Below are positions 17,826 to 27,192 of a DNA stretch of 64,000 nucleotides, piece by piece. The stretch is from Janthinobacterium sp. 1_2014MBL_MicDiv (lineage in GTDB: Bacteria; Pseudomonadota; Gammaproteobacteria; Burkholderiales; Burkholderiaceae_D). The DNA is taken from positions 4,836,001-4,900,000 of the forward strand of contig NZ_CP011319.1 in assembly GCF_001865675.1 (NCBI RefSeq), written 5' to 3'. Under the pieces are notes generated by a model. It saw only the letters and a program-made list of their open reading frames with translations, was not told the DNA's origin and searched no databases. Every line of letters starts with the position of its first letter. Within the stretch, counting starts at the first letter, position 1. A program made the translations under genes and the position numbers.

Positions 17826-20501
17826 ATGCCAGAACCAAGCCAGCACAACCACGCCGATCCATCCTCACTTGCCGCCGCCCAGGCCGCGCATCTGCTGCTG
17901 GGCGCGCACTGCGACATCGTCTGGAGCACCAATACCTTTGGCCAGTTCGATGCCGACCAGCCCTCGTGGCGCGCCTTCACGGGCCAGAGCGAAGCCGAAC
18001 TGATGGGCCGTGGCTGGATCAATGCGCTGCACCCGGACGACCGCAACCTGCCCTACGCCATGCCAACGCAGCTGACCACGGTGTTCGAGACGGAGTACCG
18101 CCTGCGCCATGTCAGCGGCGCCTACCGCAATGTGATCGTGCGCATGCTGCCCGTGCGCGCGCCGGACGGCGGCGTCATTGAATGGCTGGGCTCGCATTGC
18201 GACGTGACGCAGCAGCGGCAGACGGAGCAGCGCCTGCGCCTGGCCATGCAGGGCGGCCGCATGGGCACGTGGGAGATCGACCTGGGCAGCGGCAGCATGA
18301 CGTGTTCCGACGCGTTCAGGGCCAATCTCGGCTTGCCGCCGGCCAGCAGCATTGATTACGCGCAATTGACGGGCGCCATGCTCGACGGCGACCTGCAGCA
18401 CTGGCAGGCGGCCGTGCATGCGGCGATCGCCAGCGCCAGCGACTTCGAAGTGGAAATCCGCGTGCGCTGGCCCGACGGCTCGCTGCACTGGGCCCACATG
18501 CGCGGCGCCTGCGCCAGCGACGGCGCCGGCAACGTCATCGCCCTGTCCGGCATTTCGCTCGATTTGACGGCCAGCAAGCAGAACGAGGAAACCTTGCGCC
18601 TGACCCTGGCGGCTGGCGAAGTGGCCACCTGGAACTGGGACATCGTTGCCGACCGCGTCACGGCCGACAGCAATATGGCGCGCCTGTTCCCGATCGATGC
18701 GGACGCGACGGCAGCGGCGCCGCTGGCGCGCTACCTGGACGTCATCCATCCTGATGACCGTGAGCAAGTCAGCGCGCAGATTGCGCAAGCGCTGCACGCG
18801 CACACGCCGTTCGAGGCCAGCTACCGCGTCGGCGCCGGCGACGGCCAGTACCGCTCGGTCATCGCGCGCGGACGCGTGGAATACGCGGCCGATGGCACGC
18901 CGTTGCAATTGCCGGGCGTCCTCCTCGACATCACGCGCCAGAAACAGGTGGAAGACGCGCTGCGCAGCAGCGAGGAACGCTACAGCACCTTGATCGAGCT
19001 GATGGACCAGGCTTTTTGCGTGATTGAAATGCTGTACGACGAGCAAGGCCGCCCCGTGGATTTCCGCTACCTGGAAGGCAACCCCGCCTTCGTCAAGCAG
19101 TCGGGCCTGGACAATGCCATCGGCAAGACCATCCGCAGCTTCGTGCCCGACCACGACCAGCACTGGTTCGACCTGTACGACCAGGTCGTGAAAACAGGCG
19201 AGCCTGCTCGCTACGAAAACGAAGCCGTGGCCATGGAGCGCTGGTTCGAAGTGTTTGCCGCGCGCCTGGGCGGACCCGGCAGCCGGCTGCTGACGGTGCT
19301 GTTCAGCGACATCAGCGAACGCAAGCGCTCGGAGCAGCAGCTGCGCCAGCTGGCCGACAACCTGTCCGAGATGGACCGGCGCAAGACGGAATTCCTCGCC
19401 ACGCTGGCGCACGAGCTGCGCAACCCGCTGGCGCCCATCCGCAACGGCTTGCAGATCATGCGCCTGGCCGCAGACAAGCCCGCCACCGTGGCGCGCGTGC
19501 GCGACGTGATGGAGCGGCAAGTCAATCAGATGGTGCACCTGGTAAATGACTTGCTGGACGTGGCCCGCATCACGCGGGGGCAGATCGAACTCAGGCTCGA
19601 ACGCGCGGACTTGAAAGCCATCATCGCGGGCGCCGTGGAAACGAGCATGCCGCTGATCGAAGCCAACCGCCACCAGTTGCAGGTAACGCTAGACGAGCAG
19701 GCGCTGCCGCTCAACGCCGATCCCACGCGCCTGGCGCAAGTGCTGGGTAACCTGCTCAACAATGCCGCCAAGTACACGCCAGCCGGCGGCCACATCAGCT
19801 TGCGCGCCGTGCGCGATGGCAACGAGGTCTTGATCGAGGTCAAGGACAGCGGCGTGGGCATTCCCGCCGAGTCGATCGCCACCGTGTTCGACATGTTTAC
19901 GCAAGTGGGGCAAAACATGGGCCGCGCCCAGGGCGGCCTGGGCATCGGCCTGTCGCTGGTGCGGCGCCTGGCCGAATTGCATGGCGGCAGCGCCACGGCG
20001 GCCAGCCCCGGCGCCGGCCTCGGCAGCACCTTCAGCGTGCGCCTGCCGCTGCTGGCGGTGGCGCCGGCAGCGCCCGCCGAAACGGCCATCCCGGCATACC
20101 CCGCCAGCGGTCGCCATTTCCGCGTACTGGTGGTCGACGACAATGTCGATGCGGCCGATACGCTCGCTGCCGTGCTCGACATGATGGGCCATGCCACGCA
20201 GGTGGCCCACGATGGCGCGCAGGCACTGGCGATGGCGCCGCATTTTTTGCCCGACGTCATCTTCCTCGATATCGGCCTGCCCGGCATGAACGGCTACGAG
20301 GTGGCGCGCGCCTTGCGCCAGACGCCGGCCGGCGCTGCCGCCGTGCTCGTCGCATTGACGGGCTGGGGCGCTGAAAACGACCGCAGCCAGTCGAGTGCGG
20401 CCGGCTTCGACCACCATCTGACCAAACCGGCCAACCTGCTCGCCATCGGCGAACTGCTGGCCACCCTATCCACACCGAAAATACTTCCAGACCATGACTG
20501 A
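17826..20501 (+). CDS. Hybrid sensor histidine kinase with four PAS domains and a receiver
   Basis: An 891-aa protein with no obvious transmembrane helix. Four PAS/PAC units span about residues 20-140, 140-255, 255-375 and 375-500. They are followed by a HisKA dimerisation domain with phospho-acceptor H529 in LATLAHELRNPLAP, a HATPase_c domain (NLLNNAAKYTPAGG; VKDSGVGIP; GLGIGLSLVRRL), and a C-terminal receiver with D815 in VIFLDIGLPGMNGYE. It probably senses an intracellular or redox/ligand cue through PAS. The final 8 bp overlap the start of a class A beta-lactamase gene, an unusual pairing that implies co-transcription. Confidence 0.93.
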   Translation: MPEPSQHNHADPSSLAAAQAAHLLLGAHCDIVWSTNTFGQFDADQPSWRAFTGQSEAELMGRGWINALHPDDRNLPYAMPTQLTTVFETEYRLRHVSGAYRNVIVRMLPVRAPDGGVIEWLGSHCDVTQQRQTEQRLRLAMQGGRMGTWEIDLGSGSMTCSDAFRANLGLPPASSIDYAQLTGAMLDGDLQHWQAAVHAAIASASDFEVEIRVRWPDGSLHWAHMRGACASDGAGNVIALSGISLDLTASKQNEETLRLTLAAGEVATWNWDIVADRVTADSNMARLFPIDADATAAAPLARYLDVIHPDDREQVSAQIAQALHAHTPFEASYRVGAGDGQYRSVIARGRVEYAADGTPLQLPGVLLDITRQKQVEDALRSSEERYSTLIELMDQAFCVIEMLYDEQGRPVDFRYLEGNPAFVKQSGLDNAIGKTIRSFVPDHDQHWFDLYDQVVKTGEPARYENEAVAMERWFEVFAARLGGPGSRLLTVLFSDISERKRSEQQLRQLADNLSEMDRRKTEFLATLAHELRNPLAPIRNGLQIMRLAADKPATVARVRDVMERQVNQMVHLVNDLLDVARITRGQIELRLERADLKAIIAGAVETSMPLIEANRHQLQVTLDEQALPLNADPTRLAQVLGNLLNNAAKYTPAGGHISLRAVRDGNEVLIEVKDSGVGIPAESIATVFDMFTQVGQNMGRAQGGLGIGLSLVRRLAELHGGSATAASPGAGLGSTFSVRLPLLAVAPAAPAETAIPAYPASGRHFRVLVVDDNVDAADTLAAVLDMMGHATQVAHDGAQALAMAPHFLPDVIFLDIGLPGMNGYEVARALRQTPAGAAAVLVALTGWGAENDRSQSSAAGFDHHLTKPANLLAIGELLATLSTPKILPDHD

Positions 20502-21387
20502 ATCCCTGAATCCCCTCCGCCGCAAGCTCTTGCTGGCCAGCGGCGCCGCCCTGCTGTGCCCGACACCGCTGCTGTTCGCCGCGCCCGCCATCAGCATCGC
20601 CACTGCCGAAACACAGCTGGCTGCGCTGGAACAGGCTGCCGGCGGACGCCTCGGCGTTGCCGCCTGGCGCCACGGCAGCGACGTGCGCGTCGCCCACCGC
20701 GCCGACGAGCGCTTTCCCCTGGCCAGCACCTTCAAGGCCATGCTGGCAGCCGCCGTGCTGGCCCGCAGCGTCAGCCAGCCGGGCTTGCTGGAGCAGCACG
20801 TGCGCTACGAGAAAAAAGAACTGGTCACGTATTCGCCAATCACGGAAAAGCACCTGGCCGACGGCATGAGCGTGGCCAAGCTGTGCGCCGCCACCTTGCA
20901 ATACAGCGACAATAGCGCGGCCAATTTCCTGATGAAAATATTGGGCGGACCGCAAGCCGTGACGGCCTATGCGCGCAGCATCGGCAATACGCTGTTCCAG
21001 CTGGAACGCTGGGAAACGGAACTCAATAGCGCGATTCCGGGCGAAGTGCGCGACACGGCCAGCCCCGCGTCGATGGCGCACAGCTTGCAACAAGTGTTAT
21101 TGGGAAATAGCTTGCCGGCGCCGCAGCGCCAGCAACTGGACGCCTGGATGCGCGGCAACACGACCGGCGACAAGCGCATCCGCGCCGGCGTGCCTGCCGG
21201 CTGGCACGTGGCCGATAAAACGGGCTCGGGCGCGTATGGCAGCGTCAACGATATCGGCGTCGCCTACCCGGCCAGCGGCGCGCCGCTGCTGATCGCCGTG
21301 TATTACACGCGCGAACAGAAAAATGCACCGACGAACCAGGACATCATCACGGCCGCCACGCGCATCGTGACGGCCGCGTTGGTCTGA
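20494..21387 (+). CDS. Class A beta-lactamase
   Basis: A 297-aa serine beta-lactamase, periplasmic, with signal region at residues 1-30. All class A motifs are present: S78-T-F-K81 (S70-x-x-K), S138-D-N140, the omega-loop RWETELN with E174 and N178 (E166/N170 equivalents), and K242-T-G (KTG). So an active enzyme that hydrolyses beta-lactams is expected, though the spectrum cannot be read from sequence alone. It overlaps the sensor kinase gene by 8 bp (ATGACTGA), so its translation is probably coupled to it; no AmpR/BlaI-type regulator gene lies nearby. Confidence 0.93.
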   Translation: MTESLNPLRRKLLLASGAALLCPTPLLFAAPAISIATAETQLAALEQAAGGRLGVAAWRHGSDVRVAHRADERFPLASTFKAMLAAAVLARSVSQPGLLEQHVRYEKKELVTYSPITEKHLADGMSVAKLCAATLQYSDNSAANFLMKILGGPQAVTAYARSIGNTLFQLERWETELNSAIPGEVRDTASPASMAHSLQQVLLGNSLPAPQRQQLDAWMRGNTTGDKRIRAGVPAGWHVADKTGSGAYGSVNDIGVAYPASGAPLLIAVYYTREQKNAPTNQDIITAATRIVTAALV

Positions 21388-21398
21388 TTAGATCCAAC

Positions 21399-21509
21399 CC
21401 TGATAAAACCGTCGCGAGCGGAAGAGAGCTGTCGCCGAGAGCGGAACTGTGCTTTAGCACAGTGAGCATCGCAGGCGGCAGATCACGACGCGCAGCAGGT
21501 TTGATCAGG
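21399..21509. repeat. Large imperfect palindrome (dispersed-repeat-like)
   Basis: Outer arms CCTGATAAAACC (21399-21410) and GGTTTGATCAGG (21498-21509) pair with one mismatch. A central perfect stem, ACTGTGC / GCACAGT with a TTTA loop, lies at 21446-21463. It sits between two convergent genes and its right arm contains the stop codon of the DUF695 gene. The form suggests a mobile intergenic element or bidirectional structure; only one copy is seen in the window. Confidence 0.55.
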
Positions 21510-21945
21510 TCGTTGGGGGTAAGGCCGCCATGAAACCCGCGTATGTGGACCAGGCGGGGTCGGCCGCGCTGCGAATTTCAATCGGGAACTTCGGGCGCGG
21601 CGCCAGCGCCGTGTTCAGGCGGTTGAAGAATTCCTCGCCCGACTGCGTGTAGTAAATCCATTCGCGCAGGTTTTCTCCCGTGGACACCAGCGCCAGGGTG
21701 GCGAAGCCATCCGCTTCCACCACCGGTTCCAGCGCCGCTTCCAGCTCTTCCATGTGCTCGCGCTCGTTCGGCGCGGGCATGCCCGTCTCGTCTTCGTAGC
21801 GCCAGGCGATGATGATGCGGTCCGGCTGCGACGACAGGTCCCAGTCGTCATGGAAGGCGTCGACGTAGCGGTAGATGATGGCCATCTCGTCGCTGTGCGT
21901 GACGACGGTGCCCCAGCTGCGGGCGGAAGTGGAATTCTGGTTCAT
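21505..21945 (-). CDS. DUF695-type hypothetical protein
   Basis: A 146-aa acidic cytoplasmic protein without signal peptide. The sequence fits the DUF695 family (IIAWRYEDETGMP; EADGFATLALVSTGENLREW; YYTQSGEEFFNRLN), whose biochemical function is not established. The ATG at 21945 was chosen because the only in-frame extension is five codons starting with TTG. The last codons lie in the palindromic element at 21399-21509. The next gene upstream (21990-22649) has the same orientation but an unrelated product. Confidence 0.7.
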   Translation of the reverse strand: MNQNSTSARSWGTVVTHSDEMAIIYRYVDAFHDDWDLSSQPDRIIIAWRYEDETGMPAPNEREHMEELEAALEPVVEADGFATLALVSTGENLREWIYYTQSGEEFFNRLNTALAPRPKFPIEIRSAADPAWSTYAGFMAALPPTT

Positions 21946-21989
21946 GGTTGCAACAGTCAAAAGTAGGGATCAAACAAAGGGCAAGCAGT

Positions 21990-22649
21990 TTACAGCACTG
22001 GCGGGCAAGTCACATTCCAGGCGTCATATTGGCCCCCGCTCTTGCGCAGCCAGATGCGGGCGTAGCTGTCACGGTCGCTCTTGAACACCAGCGCATAGCG
22101 CTCTTCGGCGCGCGGCGCGGCGGCGCCCACGTCGACGGCCGCCAGCGCAAACGGCAAGGCGCGCAGCGGCGCGCAGGCCGTATTGCCCGCCATCAGCAAC
22201 CGCGCCCGCGCCAGCAGGGGCTTCTGGTACAGCAACACGCCTTCCAGCTCCGCATCGGGCACGCGCTGCAGCATGCGCACGGGTTCGGCCACGGCGCGGC
22301 AAGTGCCACGGTCGAGCCAGGCGTAATATTCGATGCCCGCCTCTTGCCAGCGCGCCTGCTGGCCCGAGCCCTGCAGCACGAACTTGGTGCGCTGCGTGCG
22401 GCACAGTGCGCCATGGCCACGGTAGGGCGGCGCTTCCACGCTGCCGACCACCTCGCTGCCACGGCCACCGACCACGGGCACGCTTTCGAACACGGTGCGC
22501 GTGGCCGGCTCGCCCGGGTATTGCTGCGCATAAAATGCCAGCAGGGATGCGCGCTGCTGTGCATCGACCACCGCATCGGCTGCGCCGGCAGAGACACACA
22601 CGGCCGATGCCGCAAACAGCGCCAACGGGCGCACGAAATATCCTCGCAT
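21990..22649 (-). CDS. Hypothetical exported protein
   Basis: A 219-aa protein with a signal peptide (MRGYFVRPLALFAASAVCVS, ending GAADA). The mature part has paired cysteines (ALCRTQRT, RGTCRAV, NTACAPL, VTCPPVL) that could form disulfides in the periplasm. I do not recognise a family. It lies 44 bp upstream of the DUF695 gene on the same strand, possibly co-transcribed. Confidence 0.6.
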   Translation of the reverse strand: MRGYFVRPLALFAASAVCVSAGAADAVVDAQQRASLLAFYAQQYPGEPATRTVFESVPVVGGRGSEVVGSVEAPPYRGHGALCRTQRTKFVLQGSGQQARWQEAGIEYYAWLDRGTCRAVAEPVRMLQRVPDAELEGVLLYQKPLLARARLLMAGNTACAPLRALPFALAAVDVGAAAPRAEERYALVFKSDRDSYARIWLRKSGGQYDAWNVTCPPVL

Positions 22650-22800
22650 GTCATTCCTTCACTGGAGTTCAAGAGCGGACCTCGCCCAAGCGCAGATTAT
22701 ATAGTTACCAGGAAAGACAGGGATGACGCGGCGTCAGGACGTGCGGAGGGTGGCGGCGCATTGCCTGACTTCGCCGTCAAAGGAGAAGCAAACTTGATAC

Positions 22801-23667
22801 TTAGTAAGAAGCTGTCTTGCTGCCCAGTACTTGCCGCAACAGTTGCCGCTTGGCCGACAGCGCCGCGTCCGTCAAGCTCCATTGCTCCAGCCGTGGCGCG
22901 TACGCGGGCGTCATCATCCAGCCGAACACTTCGGCCTTGTCTTCCTCGGGGCCGTAGGCCGCGTAGCGGCTGACCAATCCCGGCTGCGGGTGGCCCAGGT
23001 TCTGGAAGCCCTTGCCGTAGGCCGTGGCGCCGCCCTGACCATACGCCGTATCGGGCGGGTTCAAGGCCAGCCAAACGGGGTCGCGGTAATAGAAATCGTT
23101 GAACAGCCGGTATTCGATGAAGTGGTAATACTCGTGGTGCACGCGCAGCTCCATGCCGGATGGACACATGGCGGCCAGCATGTTGTCGGCGTAGACGACG
23201 CTGTCGATTTCCGGCGCCGGCATGGCCAGGCGGCGCTGGCCATCCACGCTCAAGTCCTTCACCAGCACGACGTGGCGCAAGCCCGTCTGCGCGAAGACGC
23301 CGGCCGGATAGCGTTCCATGGCCGGCAGGACGATGCTGAGCAACAACTGCAAGCCGGCCCGGTCCTCCTTCGAGTCCGTGAAGGCCCGCGCCTCGCCGCC
23401 GGGCATGGCCAGGGTCCAGGCGGGCGCCAGCCGCATGGCCGCCAGGCGCGCCGTGGCGATCGCCTGCAGCTGCGCCACGCTGGCGCCCTCCGGGGCCACG
23501 GGCGCATAGCGCACGCCCCAGTCGCACTCGCTGCGCATGCTGTCCTGCCTGGCGGCACGCTCGAACGCCTCCGTATGGGCAGCCGATGGCGTGTCCATGC
23601 CGACACTGGCGCAGCCGCCCAGCAGCAAAGCACAGATGAGGAGGGGCAATACACGGCGAGACGGCAT
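22801..23667 (-). CDS. Lipoprotein with HExxH motif, putative zinc metallopeptidase
   Basis: A 288-aa protein with a lipobox (LLLGGC, C19) after a short hydrophobic signal, so it is probably membrane-anchored in the periplasm. It contains H178-E-Y-Y-H182 followed by a possible third ligand E246 in EEDKAEVFGWM, a gluzincin-like arrangement. The segment FNDFYYRDPVWL lies between. I do not recognise a named family; the peptidase call rests on the motif and spacing alone. The start at 23667 was preferred over an upstream ATG because it opens with the signal peptide. Confidence 0.6.
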   Translation of the reverse strand: MPSRRVLPLLICALLLGGCASVGMDTPSAAHTEAFERAARQDSMRSECDWGVRYAPVAPEGASVAQLQAIATARLAAMRLAPAWTLAMPGGEARAFTDSKEDRAGLQLLLSIVLPAMERYPAGVFAQTGLRHVVLVKDLSVDGQRRLAMPAPEIDSVVYADNMLAAMCPSGMELRVHHEYYHFIEYRLFNDFYYRDPVWLALNPPDTAYGQGGATAYGKGFQNLGHPQPGLVSRYAAYGPEEDKAEVFGWMMTPAYAPRLEQWSLTDAALSAKRQLLRQVLGSKTASY

Positions 23668-23883
23668 GGCGGCTTTCACACATGGAACGATACGGCATTG
23701 TACTGATGCAAGGCATGCGCCTGCTAAAATCGCCGCGCCTTTCACTCATTCCAGGTCCGCCATGTCGTCTGCCTTGCCCTGCTGCGCCGCGCCGCGCTTG
23801 CCTCCGTCCTGACCTGCACCGCCCTGGCCGCCGGCCAGGCGACGGCCACACCCGCCGCGCCCGCGCACAAAGTCATCGTCGAC

Positions 23884-24762
23884 ATGGATATCGGTGACGA
23901 CATCGACGACGCCTTCGCCCTGGCGCTGCTGCTGCAAAGCCCGGAGATCGAGATCGTCGGCATCACCACCGACTGGGGCGACACGGCCTTGCGCGGCCGC
24001 CTGCTCGAACGCCTGCTGCGCGAAACGGGCCATGCCGGCATTCCCGTCGCGCAAGGCATCGCCACGCCCAACCCCACGCCGTTCACGCAGGCACGCTATG
24101 CGCAGCGGGGCCTGGCGCCGGCACAGCCGCCGCCGGACGCCATCGACTTTATTTTGCGCGAAATCAAACGCCAGCCTGGCCAGATCACTATCCTGGCATT
24201 GGGACCGCTGACGAATATCGGCGCCGCCATCGCGCGCGACCCCGCCGCTTTCGGAACAGTAAAACAGGTGGTGATGATGGGTGGCTCCGTGCGCGCCGGC
24301 TACCGCAAGTCGCAGTACGTGCCCGTGCGCCCGGCCGACAAGGAATACAACATCGCGTCCGACGTCAAGGGCGCGCAGGCACTGTTCGGCTCCGGCGTGC
24401 CCATCGTCATGATGCCGCTCGACTCGACGCAGATACGCCTCGATGAAGTGGAGCGCAACGCCATCTTCGGCCATGGCTCGCCGCTGACGGATGCCGTCAC
24501 CCTGCTGTACCACCAGTGGATCGACACCTATCAGCCATGGTCCAGCAACATGCCGTCCCTGTTCGACGTCGTGCCCGTCGCCTGGCTGCTCGACCCGGCC
24601 AGCTGCCCCACGACGCCGCTGCGCATCGCCGTCACGGACGACGGCTTGACGCGCGAAGTGGCAGGCAAGGCCAATGCCCAGGTATGCCTGGCATCGGACC
24701 AGCCGCGCTTTTTCAACACCTTCATGCAGCGCCTGCTGGCCGCACCGCAAAAGGCGCAGTGA
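23884..24762 (+). CDS. Nucleoside hydrolase, 5' end uncertain (possible frameshift)
   Basis: IunH-family hydrolase that splits the N-glycosidic bond of ribonucleosides. The calcium/ribose motif reads VDMDIGDDIDDAFAL, followed by GPLTNIGAAI, VVMMGGSVRAG and KEYNIASDVKGAQALF. The ATG at 23884 lies inside the first catalytic motif and would remove beta-strand 1. The same frame continues upstream to 23728 and encodes a signal-peptide-like stretch (ALASVLTCTALAAGQA), but it has no ATG, GTG or TTG. The ATG at 23762, with a modest AGG ribosome binding site, is in another frame. A one-base indel near 23762-23800 would join them, so either the gene is broken there or the sequence has an error. Confidence 0.8.
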   Translation: MDIGDDIDDAFALALLLQSPEIEIVGITTDWGDTALRGRLLERLLRETGHAGIPVAQGIATPNPTPFTQARYAQRGLAPAQPPPDAIDFILREIKRQPGQITILALGPLTNIGAAIARDPAAFGTVKQVVMMGGSVRAGYRKSQYVPVRPADKEYNIASDVKGAQALFGSGVPIVMMPLDSTQIRLDEVERNAIFGHGSPLTDAVTLLYHQWIDTYQPWSSNMPSLFDVVPVAWLLDPASCPTTPLRIAVTDDGLTREVAGKANAQVCLASDQPRFFNTFMQRLLAAPQKAQ

Positions 24763-24776
24763 GGCGGCAGTGAGGC

Positions 24777-25967
24777 TTAACGCGGCAAGACTTCAAAGAC
24801 GAGGAACTGCGTCACCTGTATCTTGTCGTGGAAATTGTCGTCGGACACCATCACCAGGCTGGCATGGCCGTTCGCCAGCCTGGGGCCCCAGCTGATGCCT
24901 TCGATATTGTCCAGGCGCGGCAAGTTCAGCGCGTTCATGTCCAGCACCAGGCGCTTGCCGGCCAGCGTATAGCTGGCGCCTTGCAGCGCGGCCACGTCCT
25001 TCACGTCGGTCGCGCCGCGCACGTCCATCTCGTACACGCGCACGAATTCGTGGAACGTGCCCTGCGCATCCTGCACGCCGGCCCGCTCGAGCACCAGCAG
25101 GCGGTGCTCGTCGATGGCGAGGATTTCCGAGATGCCGTTTTCCGCGAAGCGCGCGGGGCCGCCTATGGAGGCGACTTTTTCCAGCGGATACACATACTGC
25201 GCCAGCACCTGGCCGTCGCGGCCGAAGCGCGTGATGCGGTTATGCGCGCCGGCGACGAAATCGGCCACGGGCCCGTCCTGCAGCAGCGGCGCCTCGATGG
25301 CCGCCCACAGCGACTGGCCATCGGCCGCAAACGCCAGTCCCTCGAAGCCCAGGTTGTCGCGCACGCCCGATGGCTTGCCTTGCGCAGGCGCGCCCGGCGC
25401 CGGCATGGCGAACATGGCTGGCAGCGGCAGGCTGCCGATCAGGCTGCCGTCGGCGCGCGCATGGCGGATGAACGGTTGCGCCCCCAGCTTGCGGTCGCCT
25501 TCGCTCGTGTACCAGAGGCTGCCGTCCTGCGGATCGACGCGGATGCTTTCGATGTCGGGCACTTCGCCGCCCTGCGTGCGCCACGCTTTCAGGTTGGGAT
25601 AGGGGCTGCCGTCCGCCTGCCGATAGAAATGCACGCCGGTCAGTTCCACGGGAGCGACGTGCTGCGCGTCATAGCGCAGCTTTGCCGTATAGAAGCGCGC
25701 CGGGTTGATGGCCGAGCGGTCGTCGCTCGTCATCACCCAGCGATCGTTGCTCGCATCGTAATCGATGCCGGACAGGCCGCCCACGGCCGTGCCCTGGTAA
25801 TCGTGTTTCCAGGCGATGCGCTGCTCGCCGATCAGGCGCAGCGCCATGCCCGGTTCCGCCGGGGCGGCAGCCGTGGCATGCACGCCGCGCACGGGCGGCT
25901 GGACGCAGGCGGCCAGCAGGCAGGCGATGGCAAGGGGAGCAAGAATGCGGCGCAAGGGGACGGCCAT
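24777..25967 (-). CDS. Phytase-like (esterase-like) lipoprotein
   Basis: A 396-aa protein of the esterase-like-activity-of-phytase family, a predicted beta-propeller. The signal ends in a lipobox (CLLAAC, C21). Family blocks include GGLSGIDYDASNDRWVMTSD, then DIESIRVDPQDGSLWYTSEG, NLGFEGLAFA and NIEGISWGPRL. Enzymatic activity is unproven for most members. It is convergent with the nucleoside hydrolase gene, 14 bp away. Confidence 0.85.
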   Translation of the reverse strand: MAVPLRRILAPLAIACLLAACVQPPVRGVHATAAAPAEPGMALRLIGEQRIAWKHDYQGTAVGGLSGIDYDASNDRWVMTSDDRSAINPARFYTAKLRYDAQHVAPVELTGVHFYRQADGSPYPNLKAWRTQGGEVPDIESIRVDPQDGSLWYTSEGDRKLGAQPFIRHARADGSLIGSLPLPAMFAMPAPGAPAQGKPSGVRDNLGFEGLAFAADGQSLWAAIEAPLLQDGPVADFVAGAHNRITRFGRDGQVLAQYVYPLEKVASIGGPARFAENGISEILAIDEHRLLVLERAGVQDAQGTFHEFVRVYEMDVRGATDVKDVAALQGASYTLAGKRLVLDMNALNLPRLDNIEGISWGPRLANGHASLVMVSDDNFHDKIQVTQFLVFEVLPR

Positions 25968-26073
25968 GGTTTCCTCGTGAGTATGCGCCGGGACACTATG
26001 TCGCCGCGCGATGCGCCGACATTTTGCGGGGCAGAAACGGGCCGGTCAAGCCGGCGTTCCCGCCCGCACCGCT

Positions 26074-27075
26074 TTACCTCTGATAGTTCTTGAAGAAATT
26101 CCAGCTGATCACGGTGGCGTCCGGGCCCAGCTCATCGCTGAATGGCCAGCCCGGAGGACCGCCGCTCCACGCGTGGTTCATGCCTTCCACCGTGTATTTT
26201 TGCGCGATGACGGCGCCGTTGTGCAGATAGGTATCGATGGAATAGCTGCGGCCATACGGCACGGTCTGGCGCACGATGCTGTCGGCACGGTAGCGCACGC
26301 TGTCATTGTCGAGGCCATCGTCGCCGTAATCGCTGGTCTGCAGGAATTGCTCGATGGTTTGCTCGCCATTGACGGGGTTGACGACGATGTCGGAAGTGCC
26401 GTGGAACACCATCGTCGGCATCAGCCGGCGCGGCGAACCCGAGCAGCGCCACGCATCCTTGCCGCGCACTTTCGGGTCGAACGAGCTGCCGTTGAACAGC
26501 GAGTCGGCGGCCGTGATCATGCCGGTGGCGCCCTTGTACATGCCGCCCGAATGCACCATCACGGCGGCGAACACGTCCGAGTAGCAGGCGGCCATGATGG
26601 AGGCCATGGCGCCGCCTGCCGAGATGCCCGTCACATACACGCGGCTGTCCTGCACCGCATATTTATTCTTGACCTTGTTCAAGATGCCCATCAGCACGGC
26701 CGGTTCGCCCGTGCCCCGCTCTTGGTTCAGCGGCAACATGAAATTCCAGCAGCGCATGGGATTGGCCGTGACGTTCTGGCGCGGATAGACGACGATGAAA
26801 TTCTCGCTGTCGGCCAGTTCGTTAAAGCGGCTGACGGCGGCCATGCTGTTCGGCTCGGAACCGCAGCCATGCAGCATCAGCACGACGGGCAGCGGCGTGC
26901 TGGCGTTGTAGTTGCTCGGTAGCCAGACCTGGTATTCGCGCGAACCCCACAGGCTCGCGTACAGGCCAAAGTCCCACTGCCCGGCGGAAGCCGGCAACGC
27001 GGCCAGCAAGCCGCAGGCGGCGATGAATGCAGATAACAAATGACGCAGTTGGTGACGCAAACTCGGAAATTCCAT
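26074..27075 (-). CDS. Secreted PHB-depolymerase-family esterase
   Basis: A 333-aa exported alpha/beta hydrolase (signal peptide to ASA, about residue 31). It shows the oxyanion region VVLMLHGCGSEPN, nucleophile elbow GISAGGAM, a catalytic aspartate in HGTSDIVVNP and histidine in EGMNHAWSGG. This arrangement fits type-1 extracellular short-chain PHA depolymerases and feruloyl esterases (LpqC-like). No separate substrate-binding domain is present, so the substrate may be an oligomer or a plant ester rather than bulk polymer. It follows a TonB receptor on the same strand, 117 bp away. Confidence 0.88.
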   Translation of the reverse strand: MEFPSLRHQLRHLLSAFIAACGLLAALPASAGQWDFGLYASLWGSREYQVWLPSNYNASTPLPVVLMLHGCGSEPNSMAAVSRFNELADSENFIVVYPRQNVTANPMRCWNFMLPLNQERGTGEPAVLMGILNKVKNKYAVQDSRVYVTGISAGGAMASIMAACYSDVFAAVMVHSGGMYKGATGMITAADSLFNGSSFDPKVRGKDAWRCSGSPRRLMPTMVFHGTSDIVVNPVNGEQTIEQFLQTSDYGDDGLDNDSVRYRADSIVRQTVPYGRSYSIDTYLHNGAVIAQKYTVEGMNHAWSGGPPGWPFSDELGPDATVISWNFFKNYQR

Positions 27076-27192
27076 GCCAGTCTCCTGATTATTATTAACG
27101 ACGAAAACAGCGACAATGGGCCGGCTTGATCCAACGCAAGCCGGCCACTCCTACAACGCCCTACTCTTGCAACGTCCTACCTTGATGACACC

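Noticed and set aside
17865..19673. 602-aa leftward open frame
   Set aside because: Antisense shadow of the hybrid histidine kinase.
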